The notes under the pieces were generated by a model that saw only the letters and a program-made list of their open reading frames with translations, made no database searches and had not been told where the DNA came from. Below are positions 1 to 11,343 of a DNA stretch of 64,000 nucleotides, one piece after another. The DNA is from Coprinopsis marcescibilis (Eukaryota > Basidiomycota > Agaricomycetes > Agaricales > Psathyrellaceae): the NCBI GenBank assembly GCA_004369085.1, contig ML210147.1, positions 558,001 through 622,000 on the forward strand. Direction: 5' to 3'. The position numbers and the translations under genes were made by a program. Numbering within the stretch: position 1 is the stretch's first letter; the number at the start of each line of letters is the position of its first letter.

Positions 1-2943
1 CCACCGGCTCTACCTACGGCTATTCACTTCCTAGACATAACGGACCAATCATAGCAAGTCCTCAAGGCAAATTACTGGTAGAAGCCACACCGTCAAACTC
101 GACTGGATCCCAATCTGATCGGTCGCGACTCGAAGATGCCACGCAAATTATTGGGCGAATACAGTATGCGGAAACCTCTTATAGCAACCAACGCGAAGAA
201 GATTACGAGAGCGAGCCGGCTTCAAGCCTCGGGGCATCTGTCCTTGCAGGAGACTACCATCCGTCTCCAGAACCGACCCAGCCTGCAACTCAGACCGCCA
301 CTCAATTGTACGGTTTTGACAGCGAAGGACAGGGACCTTCTGGAACCTCCGTATTACCCTATCAACCTCAAACCCATGGCACTGGGCAATCAGTTCCACA
401 AACCAACAACACCACGAATTCCTTGATTCGCCATCTCCCTGACCAACGCAGACGACATTACGAACGCATTGCAGCAGCCGCTCCTAATGTAGCGCCTCCA
501 CCCCCCATAGGGAACATAAATCTGCAAGAGACACAAACGACAACGAGCGGAAGTACAGACTTTTACGCGACGCAGCCAACCAATGCAGCAGGACAACTCT
601 GGCAGGATACGCAACCCACTACGCAGAATAATTCCAACTGGCAAGACACACAGCCTGTAAATATAGGTGTGCGTTTCGCTCAACACGCGCACCCGGTCTC
701 CCGGTCTTCTCCCGTTACGCAGAGTCCTATTCCTGGGCTTGGTATATACCAAGGCCGTCGCGACCAGATGGAAATTGTCCCTGACTCAGAGGCCCAACAC
801 AGCAGTCCGCTCAAACGCGTGGCCGACATAGAGATGGCGAGTGACGATGGCCATTGCCCGTCCCCGATTCTCATGAAGCCGCTATCACGTACTGAACCCG
901 TTCCCGCCTCAGATGTTGAGGACAGATCGGATGAGGCTTCAGACGAAAGTGACGATGATCATCCTCCTGCAAAAAAAAGAGCTGTCGTAATCGAATCTGA
1001 AAGCGAGGAAGAAGTTCCTATCGTTCAAAACGTTGGGAAAGGGAAAGGAAAGGGGAAAGGAAAGACTACTTTCGTTGTGCCCAAACCCGTAAGTTCGATA
1101 AATTTGTCGGTTTCGCGGTAATCCTTATTTGCTCGTAGGTCATAAAAGCAAAGACGACACGAAAGCCCGAGGTCACGAAAACGTATGGCCGAGCCACAAG
1201 AAGTACTCGCTATGCCGGGTCTTCGGAGAACACGATTATACCATCGTCGGTGCCCGAGCAAGATATGTTGCCAGAGCCGGAAGTGAAAGGAAAAGTAAAG
1301 TCAAAGGAGAAGGGCAAGGGCAGTGGGAAGGGGAAAGGGAAAGCTGCAATTCAGGGAAGGAGGGTCGATGCTCGATTCAAAGGACGTCAGGATGCCACAA
1401 ATGAGGATTCCGAGGACCTGGACGAGACCGCAGGGAATGAGGATCCGACACTAGAACAAGCGGAGGAAGAGATTGCTGTGGAACCAGGTCCTTCCAACAA
1501 GCGTAAACGAGGGAAGAAAGCTGCCAAGCCACCAGCTAAAGTCAAACGTGAAAAGACCCCACCAACCAAACGTTTACGATCGACCATGGCATCAGCCAAG
1601 AGAAATGACAACGCCACTAGGGTTTTTGCTCTTTGGAAACCCAATAACCTCTTCTACTCTGGCACAATCTTTGCCGCGGAAGACCCTATGTACGAAATCA
1701 AGTTCGACGACGGCCAGCATAGGCCGGTCACAATTGATGAGATCCGTCGGTGCGAGCTCCGCGTTGGGGACGAAGTGATTTGTGGCAATAGGAACATCCC
1801 TTGCGACATCGTCAGTGTCAACGGGAATGCCATCGGTGTCAAGTATAATGGTGAAGATGAAATCTTCAGGCTGGATGAACTCAGAATTTCGCACAAGACC
1901 ATCAAATCTGCGTGGAAGGACCGAGAGGTTGATAAGGATGCCATCGTCCCGCTTACGCAACCAGAAATTGGCTCACCTTCTCGAAGGCCAGTTGGGAAAA
2001 ACTTGCTAGCGGAGACGGGGATGGTCCTCACGTTGAGTGTCAGCAATGCTACCTGGGAAAAGGATAAGGAGCGGGTCGTGAATGCCGCCAAAGAATCCGG
2101 AGCCACCATCTTTGAAGACATCGCTGATCTATTTTCTTTGGTCGGAAAATGGTTCGAGTCCGGGAATCGGTGGGTCATCACCAAGGATGAATTCAAGTTC
2201 AGCCCCAAACACACGATTCGACGTCTCTTCTTGCTCGCCGACACTGCCAACCAGAAGCCGAAATACTTGATGGCGATTGCACTGGGAATACCCATTCTTT
2301 CAACTCAGTGGCTACACGAATCTGTTGAAGCGGTGCGTTCATCTTTGCTTCTTTGAGATTATATCTTAACCTTAACTTTGCTGCAGGGTGAAGAAAAGAA
2401 CTGGATGCCGTATCTCTTGCCCCAGGGTCATTCCGACCTACTTGGCATTCGCTTGACACAGCAAGTTGACGCTGATTGGGGTTCAAGCTCGGACTACTTG
2501 AAAGACATAATGTCAAATGCAGTTCCTACCAAGCTTTTCAAAGGAGCATCCGTTTTGTGTGTCGGGCCCGACATGCTTCCTCGCAACAAAGGGAAAAGAG
2601 TAATGTGTTTGTTTCTCCGGTTATCTTCTTCCACGCTAATCTAGTATTTGCTCAGCAGCCCGAGTTTGACCAGAGGGCTCAAGAAGCGACAAACGCACTT
2701 GGGCGTGTCATGCTTTGCATGGGTGCAGACCTAGTTGAAGCAGTTTTAGAACCCAAGTACGCGGGTCGCCCCTTGGAAAGTTACACATATATCGTCACTC
2801 GGAATCGAGTTGAGGGCGACGCGTATTCCGAGCTTCCTCGCGCGAGATTGGTGGATTGGTCCTGGGTCAAAGCTTGTATTGTCGGTGGGCGTCTGTTCGA
2901 TCTCCCCGAGATAGGCATATCCGAGAACTCTCAAGAAGCGTAA
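1..2943 (+). CDS. Rad9/Crb2/53BP1-like DNA damage checkpoint mediator (5' partial)
   Basis: The frame is open from base 3, so the N terminus lies off the left edge. Exons end near 1088, 2332 and 2599, with GT-AG introns, and the stop is at 2941-2943. The first ~250 visible residues are disordered and rich in TQ (ATQTATQ, ETQTTT, DTQPTTQ, DTQPVN, VTQSP). This resembles the SQ/TQ cluster that ATM/ATR-type kinases phosphorylate in Rad9 and 53BP1. Basic GKGKGKGK runs follow. A Tudor-like segment (FALWKPNNLFYSGTI to about YNGEDEIFRLDEL, roughly 1620-1880) would read methylated histone H4. Two BRCT repeats end the protein: one with STQWLHES near 2300, one with LVDWSWVKACIVGGR near 2850-2900. The order SCD-Tudor-BRCT2 is that of Crb2/Rad9/53BP1, which recruit and activate the effector checkpoint kinase at breaks. 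Family assignment is firm; the orthologue name is inferred. Confidence 0.85.
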
Positions 2944-3551
2944 CCTTTGGGTGGTGCTTTGGGCATAATATTGCGACCTTTGGGTGGTGTTTTGGACATT
3001 ATCTTGCAGTTTCTCGCTGGGTGGAACACATTGAAGGAATTTCGGTAAATATATCCTGCTTTTATCTCTTGAATCATTGAACATTCCACCGTAGCGTATT
3101 GAGTACCTCCCATATCCCATATCTTCAACTAGCTGTACATTACATTTATTCTCGCAGGGCTTTGTTTAATCATACGTATATTATAGTTCTTACTTATCGC
3201 TGTACATACGTTTTATGGCATACATTTCTTAGCCTTGATAATCGGGACACATATCTCATAACTGTAAATTTCAACTTCTGTGTAACCCGTTCGATATAAA
3301 CGGCAACTGCAGTTTTCTTCCTGCATGTGGCAGGGATGGTATGGTGATAGTAGGTCAAGCGCGAACTTGGATCTGCGCGTGCGAGGTTGACGGCAATACA
3401 ATTGCAATATATATGTCCATCTCGAATTCCTACTCTCAAGTCTCATGCTACCCACCATTTGTGTAGCGCAATATATACTCTTATACTTTTTATTTATAGC
3501 GTCGCTTAAAAGACGGCGCCGCAATGCACACATCTCTTTTTCTTGTCAATG
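2944..3551. other. Intergenic, no gene seen
   Basis: AT-rich spacer downstream of the checkpoint gene. It opens with two near-identical ~36-bp units (about 2943-3013) that share acctttgggtggtg, which is probably 3'UTR sequence. The remainder shows only short ORFs without coding character. Confidence 0.5.
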
Positions 3552-3879
3552 CTAAAGGGAAGGAGAACTTGTGTCAGAAGCTTCAGTTTGGTTACAGAGG
3601 AAAGAGCAAGCATACGCCAGTGCAATGAGGCCGATGGGAAAGAGCAGCTGGGGGGAGAAGTGTCAAAAATGCTTAAGCTTCAAGGCCTTAAGGGCCAGCG
3701 GTACTGCACTCACAATGGCGGTAACAATGCCGCAGGTTCCAAACTTCGTCTCAAGATTGTGGTTTCCATTAGTACACTGTCCTAAAGCTTATAGATGTTG
3801 TATATTAGCGAAGATGTCCTTGTACTGGTGGCGCTAAATTGAACCGACCTGCTTGAGCCACGTACGCAGGCTGCGACAT
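3552..3879 (-). CDS. Small BRI3-like membrane protein
   Basis: Short gene found by joining three minus-strand exons. The start is MSQPAYVAQAGRFN at 3879. The first intron (GTACAAGGA...GGACAG) leads into CTNGNHNLETKFG, then CGIVTAI. A second intron (GTGAGTGCAG...CCCCCCAG) leads into LLFPIGLIALAYACSFLC and the C-terminal TEASDTSSPSL. The result is about 67 residues with one hydrophobic segment. The pattern CG-I-x-A-(I/V)-FP-GL, with a Cys-containing lead-in, resembles the brain protein I3 (BRI3) domain seen in many small fungal membrane proteins of unknown role. The usual Cys-x-x-Cys end is not clear here, and extra coding sequence may lie upstream of the chosen ATG. Confidence 0.5.
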
Positions 3880-5445
3880 TGTTGGGAGAAGAATGCGTTG
3901 GTAGTGGGGTCGAAAATCGGGATGGTATACATGTTACCGTTCAAATAGCTCTTTTTATTTAAGATAGACCCTGTAACACTCTATGATTTGTAATTCGCGC
4001 ATATCGGTGACATTGGGTGTATAAATGGCGAGTCAAATCAAATACGAATACGTTAGATTCTACAGATGGAAGGGGCTGTATGTGGGTTTTGAATCTTGAT
4101 AGTGGCATGTGGGCGACTTTGGGCGCTGAGCGAGATCCTGCGAAGATCGAAGACAAGCCTTTTAAAACCTGGTTTGGAACTAGTTTAAATGGAACTACTA
4201 CTTAGTACTCATAGACTCGAGCTGTGAATTTAATTCAAGCATGATCAAGTGGTACAAGCCCGCGTTAATGGTTGTGCAGATAGGTCGCCCGAAATTATGC
4301 CAGACTCTTCTTGAAGCTGTAAGAATCGCACTCAGCGCCCAAAATCGCCCACACCGCGATCAAAAATCCAAGATGTAGCCCCTTCCTTGATCTAACACAT
4401 TTGATTTGACTCGCCGTTTTCCACATACCGAGAGGACCAAATGCGCAAGTTACAACTGTTTTGGGCCGCTGTAAGCCTAAATAAGAGCCTTCCGAGCGGC
4501 AACAAGTACCAGAGCGATCAATCGGGTTGGAAAGCAGTACCGTGCGGAGGACATCCGAGGACTCAGATATGCGTCTAAACGGAAAGACTGACAATAACCG
4601 TAATCAGCCTCAAAATCCCATGGCTCATATTTAGAGATGCTGTAATTGAGGTATCATACTGTACAGCGCCAGGATAGGTGGTCAGCTCCTAAGCTCAACC
4701 GTAATATTTCGAAGGGGGATGGATATATGTTAATTGGTGTCGCTGAACTTGAATAATAAATATGCTGTTTTCTGAGGGACCAGTATCCCGAAGCTGGAAT
4801 ATATATATACTGCAGAAGACGAATGGCCGATTGAGTCCTTTTTTCGGACATGCTTCAGGCGTATGTAACGAGGGACCGGTATCAAGTAGTAAGTAAGACA
4901 ATTGGCAGGATGTAACCTCAAGTTCCTTGTACTTCGCCACTTTAAAACACGCCGACACGGCCCAGTCGGGCGCGACTCGATTCTCGATATCCTTAAATAC
5001 TTTACCGTTGCTGACCTTGTCTACACAGAGACTCGGAGGGGTGGGATACATCTATCCGAGCTGATATCTTCTTGTCTTTGCTCCTGAGATTCTTGCGACG
5101 AAATATTGATATTAGCATTAATTACCAGACATTACGGGTTCATAAGTTACACCATGGTAAGGAAGCGCCACAATCTTAAGCATCTCTGCTTCTGCTTTAC
5201 GCGACTACCTTGTGAATATTGAAAAAGAGCGCTGAGCCGCACAGCCATAATATAACCTCAAAATTCGACGCAAGCCAATGCACGCTGGTCGTAAGTGTCC
5301 GGACAACCGCATCATTATGCTCGGGTCATGCTGCTTACTACGTGATGGCGGGCCCTCTCCCACGTGGTGGTTTACTTCTATTCTGAGCATCGTGTACCCA
5401 CGACTCGCACTTCACAACAACCACCGCCCAGCAACAACTGGAACA
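3880..5445. other. Long intergenic region with an inverted repeat
   Basis: 1.57 kb without a convincing gene. It contains the inverted-repeat element at 4027-4415 and AT-rich sequence with loosely repeated phrases such as gagggaccRgtatc (near 4778 and 4871). The right part is the promoter of the chromodomain gene. Confidence 0.5.
4027..4415. repeat. Imperfect inverted repeat (foldback or MITE-like remnant)
   Basis: The left arm, about 4027-4145, begins ggcgagtcaaatcaaat and ends near tttgggcgctgag. The right arm, about 4311-4415, is its reverse complement and carries the same blocks in the same order: ggcgagtcaaatcaaat, gttagat, ggaaggggct, tgtgggcga, tttgggcgctgag. The arms match well in blocks with indels between them, and about 165 bp separates them. 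No ORF or clear target-site duplication was seen. It is likely a degraded non-autonomous element. Confidence 0.6.
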
Positions 5446-7725
5446 ATGGACGAAGAAACGGAATACGAAGTTGGTATGTGATACTAACCCCGGCTATGCT
5501 CTGAAATCTTACGCTACCAACCCAGAGTGCATTGTCGAAGCCAGAGTCGAGAAGAAAGGAGCCCGAAACAAGGATTTAGCCTGGGTATTTCGAATTGACT
5601 TGATACATGACATCCTGCTCACTGTGTGGTCTCTTTGCCCCAGAAATTTCGCGTCAGAGTGAGCATACAACACCATCACAGGTCGTACCCTACTTACCAT
5701 CTTGTCGGTATCAGTGGAAAGGCTATGGTTCCGAAGACGATACGTGAGTTTGTGGACCTGCTTAAAGACTTTAAAACTCATGCATCAACTCCATCGATGT
5801 CAACAGCTGGGAACCGATTGAATCATTTGAAGGATCATCGGACAATCTCTTAGAGACGTTCTGGGACCGAGCAGGAGATGGGCGTGACATACATGACTTG
5901 AGACAATTCAAGGCTGGGGAGCATTTTGCCCCAACCGGTCCACCACGTATGTACACTCATTCGCCAAACACCCGTGTATTCCCTGACAATGCCCACAGGT
6001 CGCAAGGGAAAAAGAAAGTCTACATTCAAAGAGCCTACGACGCCAGTAGTTCCACTGCGACAAAATAGTCCTACCATCATTGAGGTCCAAGCATCACCCA
6101 CAAAGCGCCGCAGAAGCATGGTGGACGTATTGAAGGAGGCGCGACCTTTGAAGCGAACTCGGGAGAAAGGACCATCGACGTCAAGTAATGGAGCAGCGTC
6201 TTCCCAGCGCAAAGACGTTTCCTCACCAATGACGCGTGGCAGCACAACCCGTCGCGATGCGTCGGTTTCAAGAAGCTCACAAAGGCGCAAAACGGCAGTT
6301 CGACCACCGTCTTCTGAACTGATCCCAGACTCAGACGAAGAGCTTGAAATTTCCATGCAGTTGAATATGCGATCGCGGTCATCGGCAGACCAGTCTTCTC
6401 AGCCAGACGGTGGAGAAGATGACATTAACACACTGTCTGAACTTGAAACCCAAGCTGACAAGGCGCCTGGACACCATCAAGGGACTAACAAAACCTTGGT
6501 GAAATTCGACGACGACCCGAACATATCTGCTCACGACGGTCAAACGACAGCCAAGTCTCACAACATAAAAAGAAACCAAGTATTGCACGGCTCATCCAGC
6601 ATTTTACCTTCCACTCGCACAAATCGGAACAAGAATGTTGCTTCACTTTTGACCGCAGGCAAAAACGGAATGTTGAGGTCCATCAAAGGTCAATATCATA
6701 ATCAGAGCACATCAACTCAAACGAATGCCAGAGATGCGAGAGAGGAGCCAATCAATGCCGATCCTCCAGGGGCGGATGAGCTGCTTTTTTTGGCTGGTAT
6801 TCAGGCTGACGAAGCTGGAGAGTTGGCGGACTTCGTTGAAGATGTGGAACCGCCACCAAACGGCCCCGTTGCACCGGACAACTCAGTTCAAGATCAGAGC
6901 ATGTTACATGCGGCCGCCCAGCGCAGTGAAAGCTTGAATTTGGCCAAAGAAACTCTTTTCCCATCCTCATCTTATTCTGATCCGACAACAACAGAGTTGC
7001 ATACCTGGAAGCAATCCACAATTTTCGGTCCTCTGTAAGTGTCGACATTGCATAGATGGGAATCAGAGCTAAACATTGTACAGTGGCCTAGCCAACGAGT
7101 CCTCTGTGAATGGCTCGATGGAAGCTGGCCCTGAATCGTAAGTGGCTGAGATTCATTGTGGAAGTCTTGTGCTTACGTCCATAAAAGCCCCAATACTTCT
7201 TCATTTTCACTCAATCTGGACGCGTCAGTGTCTATCCCTGCATTGTTGACAGATCCTTTACCTGTCAATGCCAAGCTCGCACTCGATATTCAGGTGTCGT
7301 ACAAGTCTCCGCCTGGCAAATTCTATTCATCGTCGGCCGCGACAGCTGTGTTGGACGCCATTCGGACAGGAAGGGGGTGTGGGAGGGTTCTAATCCGAGT
7401 CGGTGCGTCTGAAGAGCACAAAAAACATTTCACTTTATTCTCGCAGCGACTTGAACAAGGCGAACTGGTGAGTAAACTGGACAACGATTGTGAATGTGCT
7501 AATCACCACTCCCAGTTCATCGGATCCGCAGGGACACAAATGTACGCATTTTGCTCCTCAAGCAACGGCCCGCTCTGTGAACGGTTGAATATCCCTCCGA
7601 GCTATCAAGTTTCGTCTCGTCAGGTGTTAGTTGCCTTGGTTGTGGTGGAGAACTACTCTGGCTATGCTGACGCTGCTGCAAACGCTGACACTTTGTTATG
7701 GTCGAGTTACGCGTCATCTCATTAA
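5446..7725 (+). CDS. Chromodomain protein with uncharacterised C-terminal domain
   Basis: The start is MDEETEYEV at 5446. Joining introns at 5474-5525, about 5585-5642, 5658-5712 and 5742-5805 gives a continuous chromodomain: EYEVECIVEAR, then LAWKFRVRWKGYGSEDD, then TWEPIESFEG. The aromatic cage positions (Y, W, W/E) expected for methyl-lysine binding are present. A further intron (about 5948-5999) leads into a long basic, disordered linker with KRKS and RRRS runs. Introns near 7037-7083 and 7139-7188 lead into a folded C-terminal region of ~170 residues, with its own intron near 7468-7515 and the stretch GTQMYAFCSS. I do not recognise that region confidently; a SPOC-like fold as in Chp1/Tas3-type proteins is possible. 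The protein likely acts in heterochromatin. The stop is at 7723-7725. Confidence 0.75.
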
Positions 7726-8201
7726 CTGCGCTTTCATATACCTCTTTACATCGATTCTCCTCCCTACCGTTCACCAGGTACATACTGGGCCCTGGCTCCA
7801 CTGGTTTCGACCAATTTACACATTGTGATTCAAGTTCTTTCCGCAGTTATTTTTTCAACAAAATAAAAATATCAACTCCCATGCAATTGCCGAGCTATCG
7901 TTACCTTTGCTATCATTTTTCAACAACTTCTCTGAATGACCAAAGTACCAATATCCTCAAGCTTACTCTCTTGAAAATGAAGTGGAAAAGTAGGGAGGAA
8001 TTAATTGATTAATTGGTCGAAAGCCAGTTTCATCACATGTTACTCCGTTGTCGCGGTCACGTGCCTTAAATTAGTGAGCGCGTTGTTGTTGTTGTTGATT
8101 AATTGATTGCTTGACGATGACAGCGCTGCACGGGCAATGGCTGGCAGCATCGGCTTCTTGACGATCTTCGTGCTCTCACCCATTTTCAGTTTCTCTCATT
8201 A
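7726..8201. other. Intergenic, rad54 promoter region
   Basis: 476 bp. It contains a CACGTG E-box (near 8059), a short gttgttgttgttg run near 8082-8094 and repeated ttgattaattg motifs. No gene is evident. Confidence 0.4.
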
Positions 8202-11200
8202 ATGCTTAGGAGGGCCCCTACGACCTCTGATGGACATGTTGTTGACCGACTACAGGAGAGCGTTCGCATAAGCAAGCCTTTTAAGCCACCAACCTTCGCG
8301 AAACAGATTGAACGGGCTCAACCACAGCGGAAGCGCAAAAGAGTGTCATATGCAGGGCAACAAGGGGATGGTGACGATTCTGAAGAGGAAAAATCGCGGA
8401 AAAAGAAGGCAGGGGACGGAGGAAAAGACAAGGATGGTGTCTACCACAACGAAGCAGAACTTCTAGCAATGCACAAGAAGTATCCCGTTTACAAGCCCAA
8501 GCCATTTGACCAAATTACCCGCCGGTTCTCTCTTCCTACGATGCGAAATAAGGATGGATCGCTCGTATCTCTTGTTGCATCTGGGGTATCCTTAGGAATT
8601 AGACCGCCCGTCAAAATCATACCCAGACCTCTGCACGATCCTATGGCGGACCACGCGATCGTGCTGTACGACCCAACAATCGACGATAGAGAAACAGATG
8701 AAGAGAGGCAGGAAAGGATAAAGCAGGAGGCCAGAGAGAAGGCAGAGCAAGAAGCGAAGGAGAAAACGGTTGGGCTTTTCAATCCTCACAAAAGTTTGAA
8801 GAAGATGCTAGGCGAGGACAAGGACAAAGCAAAGAGCGAGAAGGTCCCTGTAGTCATCGACCCACGCCTGACCAAAGTTCTACGTCCGCATCAAGTGGAG
8901 GGTGTCAAAGTAAGAGTCCTCGTAGTCATGACTGTCGCTGTTACTCATCACTTTGGTTAGTTCCTTTATAAGTGTACCACCGGGATGGTCGTTGAAAACC
9001 AATACGGATGCATTATGGCCGATGAAATGGGTCTAGGAAAGACGTTGCAATGTATCGCTCTTTTGTGGACGTTAATAAAGCAATCTCCTCATCCCGGGAA
9101 GCCAACGATTGATAAATGCATTATTGCATGCCCTTCGAGTCTGGTAAAGAATTGGGCCAACGAACTTAGTAAGTGCATATTTCGTAGTTCTGGGGCTGTT
9201 TAATGACGTCGCACAGTAAAGTGGCTAGGTAAAGACACTCTAATACCTCTTGCCATTGATGGCAAAGGAGGCAAAGGAGAACTTCTTGAAAAGGTTGCTC
9301 GCTGGGTAGCGGCCAAAGGACGCAACGTGACGCAACCTGGTAAGTGTTTTCAGACGTGTTACTGCAGAAGTACTCATGTCGGGTTTAGTCATGATCGTTT
9401 CGTATGAAACGCTTCGAACTCTAACAGTGTATCTTGCCAACTGCAAGATTGGACTATTGCTGTGTGATGAGGGCCACAGGCTGAAAAACTCGGGTAAGAG
9501 GGGCATTTATCATCGATCATGTAACGAGCTGATATTTATCTACTTCATAGACTCCCTTACATATCAGGCTCTTAATGCACTGGATGTTACAAGACGAGTG
9601 ATATTGACAGGAACTCCAATCCAAGTGGGTTTATACTACCTAGCTCAGATCACAGAAGCTCATTGCGCGAAAGAACGATCTTTCGGAGTATTTCTCCCTC
9701 CTCAGCTTCGCAAACCCCAAGTTCCTCGGTTCGAAGAATGACTTCAGAAAGAATTTTGAAAACGCCATTATTCGTGGTCGCGACTCCCTTGCGACGGACG
9801 AAGTAAAAGCTGCAAGTGAAGTGAAGCTCAAGGAGCTGGGGGGACTGGTGATGAAATTCATCATTCGTAGGACCAACGATCTGTTGTCCAAATATCGTAG
9901 GTGGTCCCCTGATATCTCCCCGTTCGTTCCTCATAACTTTATTAGTCCCTGTCAAGTATGAACAGGTGGTATTCTGCGGACTGTCTGAGTTCCAATTGGC
10001 GCTATACCGCTTGTTCATTGTATCACCAGAAATCAAGGCACTGCTTCGCGGTACCAATTCTCAGCCCCTCAAGGCGATTAACATTTTGAAGAAGCTTTGC
10101 AATCATCCGGAGCTGTTGAATCTGCCAGACGACCTGCGAGGCTGCGAGGATCTTATTCCTCAGGGGTTTGTGGGCGCTGGGCAACAAAGCGGTCGGGGAG
10201 GTAAAACCAACAATGTACATACCGAATGGGGTGGCAAGTTTATGGTTCTGGAACGGTGCGTAACTGGGGAATTATCTCTTTCACGCTTTACTGAGCTTGT
10301 ACTCTAGTTTCTTGCATCATATCGATACCCAGACAGACGACAAAATCGTCCTTATTAGCAACTATACCCAAACCCTCGACTTGTTCGAGAAGATGTTGAG
10401 GAACAAGAAGTACGCTTGCGTCTTTACATTTTCCAAGACACTTCTTACTCACATAGCCTCGCCCAGGTACGGCTATTTCAGATTAGATGGTACGATGACC
10501 ATCACCAAGCGGCAAAAGCTTGTGGACCAGTTCAACGATCCGAATGGGAAGGAATTCGTGTTCCTTCTGAGCAGCAAGGCCGGAGGATGCGGTATCAATT
10601 TAATTGGCGCCAATAGATTGATTCTGTTCGATCCTGGTAAATCCCACGTACGAGTAACTGTCCGTTTATTAACTGGCTTTATACACAGATTGGAACCCTG
10701 CTGCCGATCAGCAAGCTCTTGCTCGCGTTTGGCGCGACGGACAGAAGAAAGAATGTGGGTCGGGCTCGCTCTACCTTTTGTTCCGGCGATTGACGTGTCC
10801 ATAATCAGGCTTTGTCTATCGCTTCATTTCCACTGGGACAATAGAGGAGAAGATCTTTCAAAGACAGGCGAACAAGCAGGCCCTGTCCTCGGCCGTTGTG
10901 GATGAGAAAGAAAATGCTGAGCGACATTTTTCGCTCGATTCTCTGCGTCAATTGTTCAAATTCAACGAAAAAACCCTATGCGACACGCACGAAACATTTA
11001 AATGCAAGCGTTGTAAAGACGGTAAACAAATCGCCAAATCTTCGGCGTTACTTTACGGCGATGCGAGCACGTAGGTTCAAGTTGTTTCTCGACAGACCCA
11101 TTCTTACTATCCCACTCTAGCTGGAACCACTTTACAAACGCAGAGCTCAAAAACAACCACGACGACTTGCTCCGTGCAGAGGTTGGTCTGCCTGAGGTTT

Positions 11201-11229
11201 CTTTCGTGTTTCAATATATCAGTCACTAG
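8202..11229 (+). CDS. rad54: DNA repair and recombination protein Rad54
   Basis: SNF2-family DNA translocase that acts with Rad51 in homologous recombination, remodelling chromatin and the Rad51-DNA joint. The start [10 protein letters not shown] resembles the basic Rad54 N terminus. The ATPase core is clear: Q/I region [12 protein letters not shown] (Walker A), CDEGHRLKN (the DEGH box typical of Rad54 rather than DEAH), VILTGTPIQ, then [15 protein letters not shown]. The helicase C half contains [24 protein letters not shown] and [18 protein letters not shown] (motif VI). The gene has about eleven small introns, with the last exon at about 11121-11229 ending in SFVFQYISH. Estimated length is about 800 residues, normal for the family. 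It follows the chromodomain gene in the same direction. Confidence 0.95.
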
Positions 11230-11343
11230 TACTCAGAGGACAGGATGACCATCGGACATTATCACGGGTCGGGTATAATAGATGTACATGTACTTTAGTT
11301 TTAATCTTTTTCAACGCTGCGTATACTTATCTTCTGCAGAATC

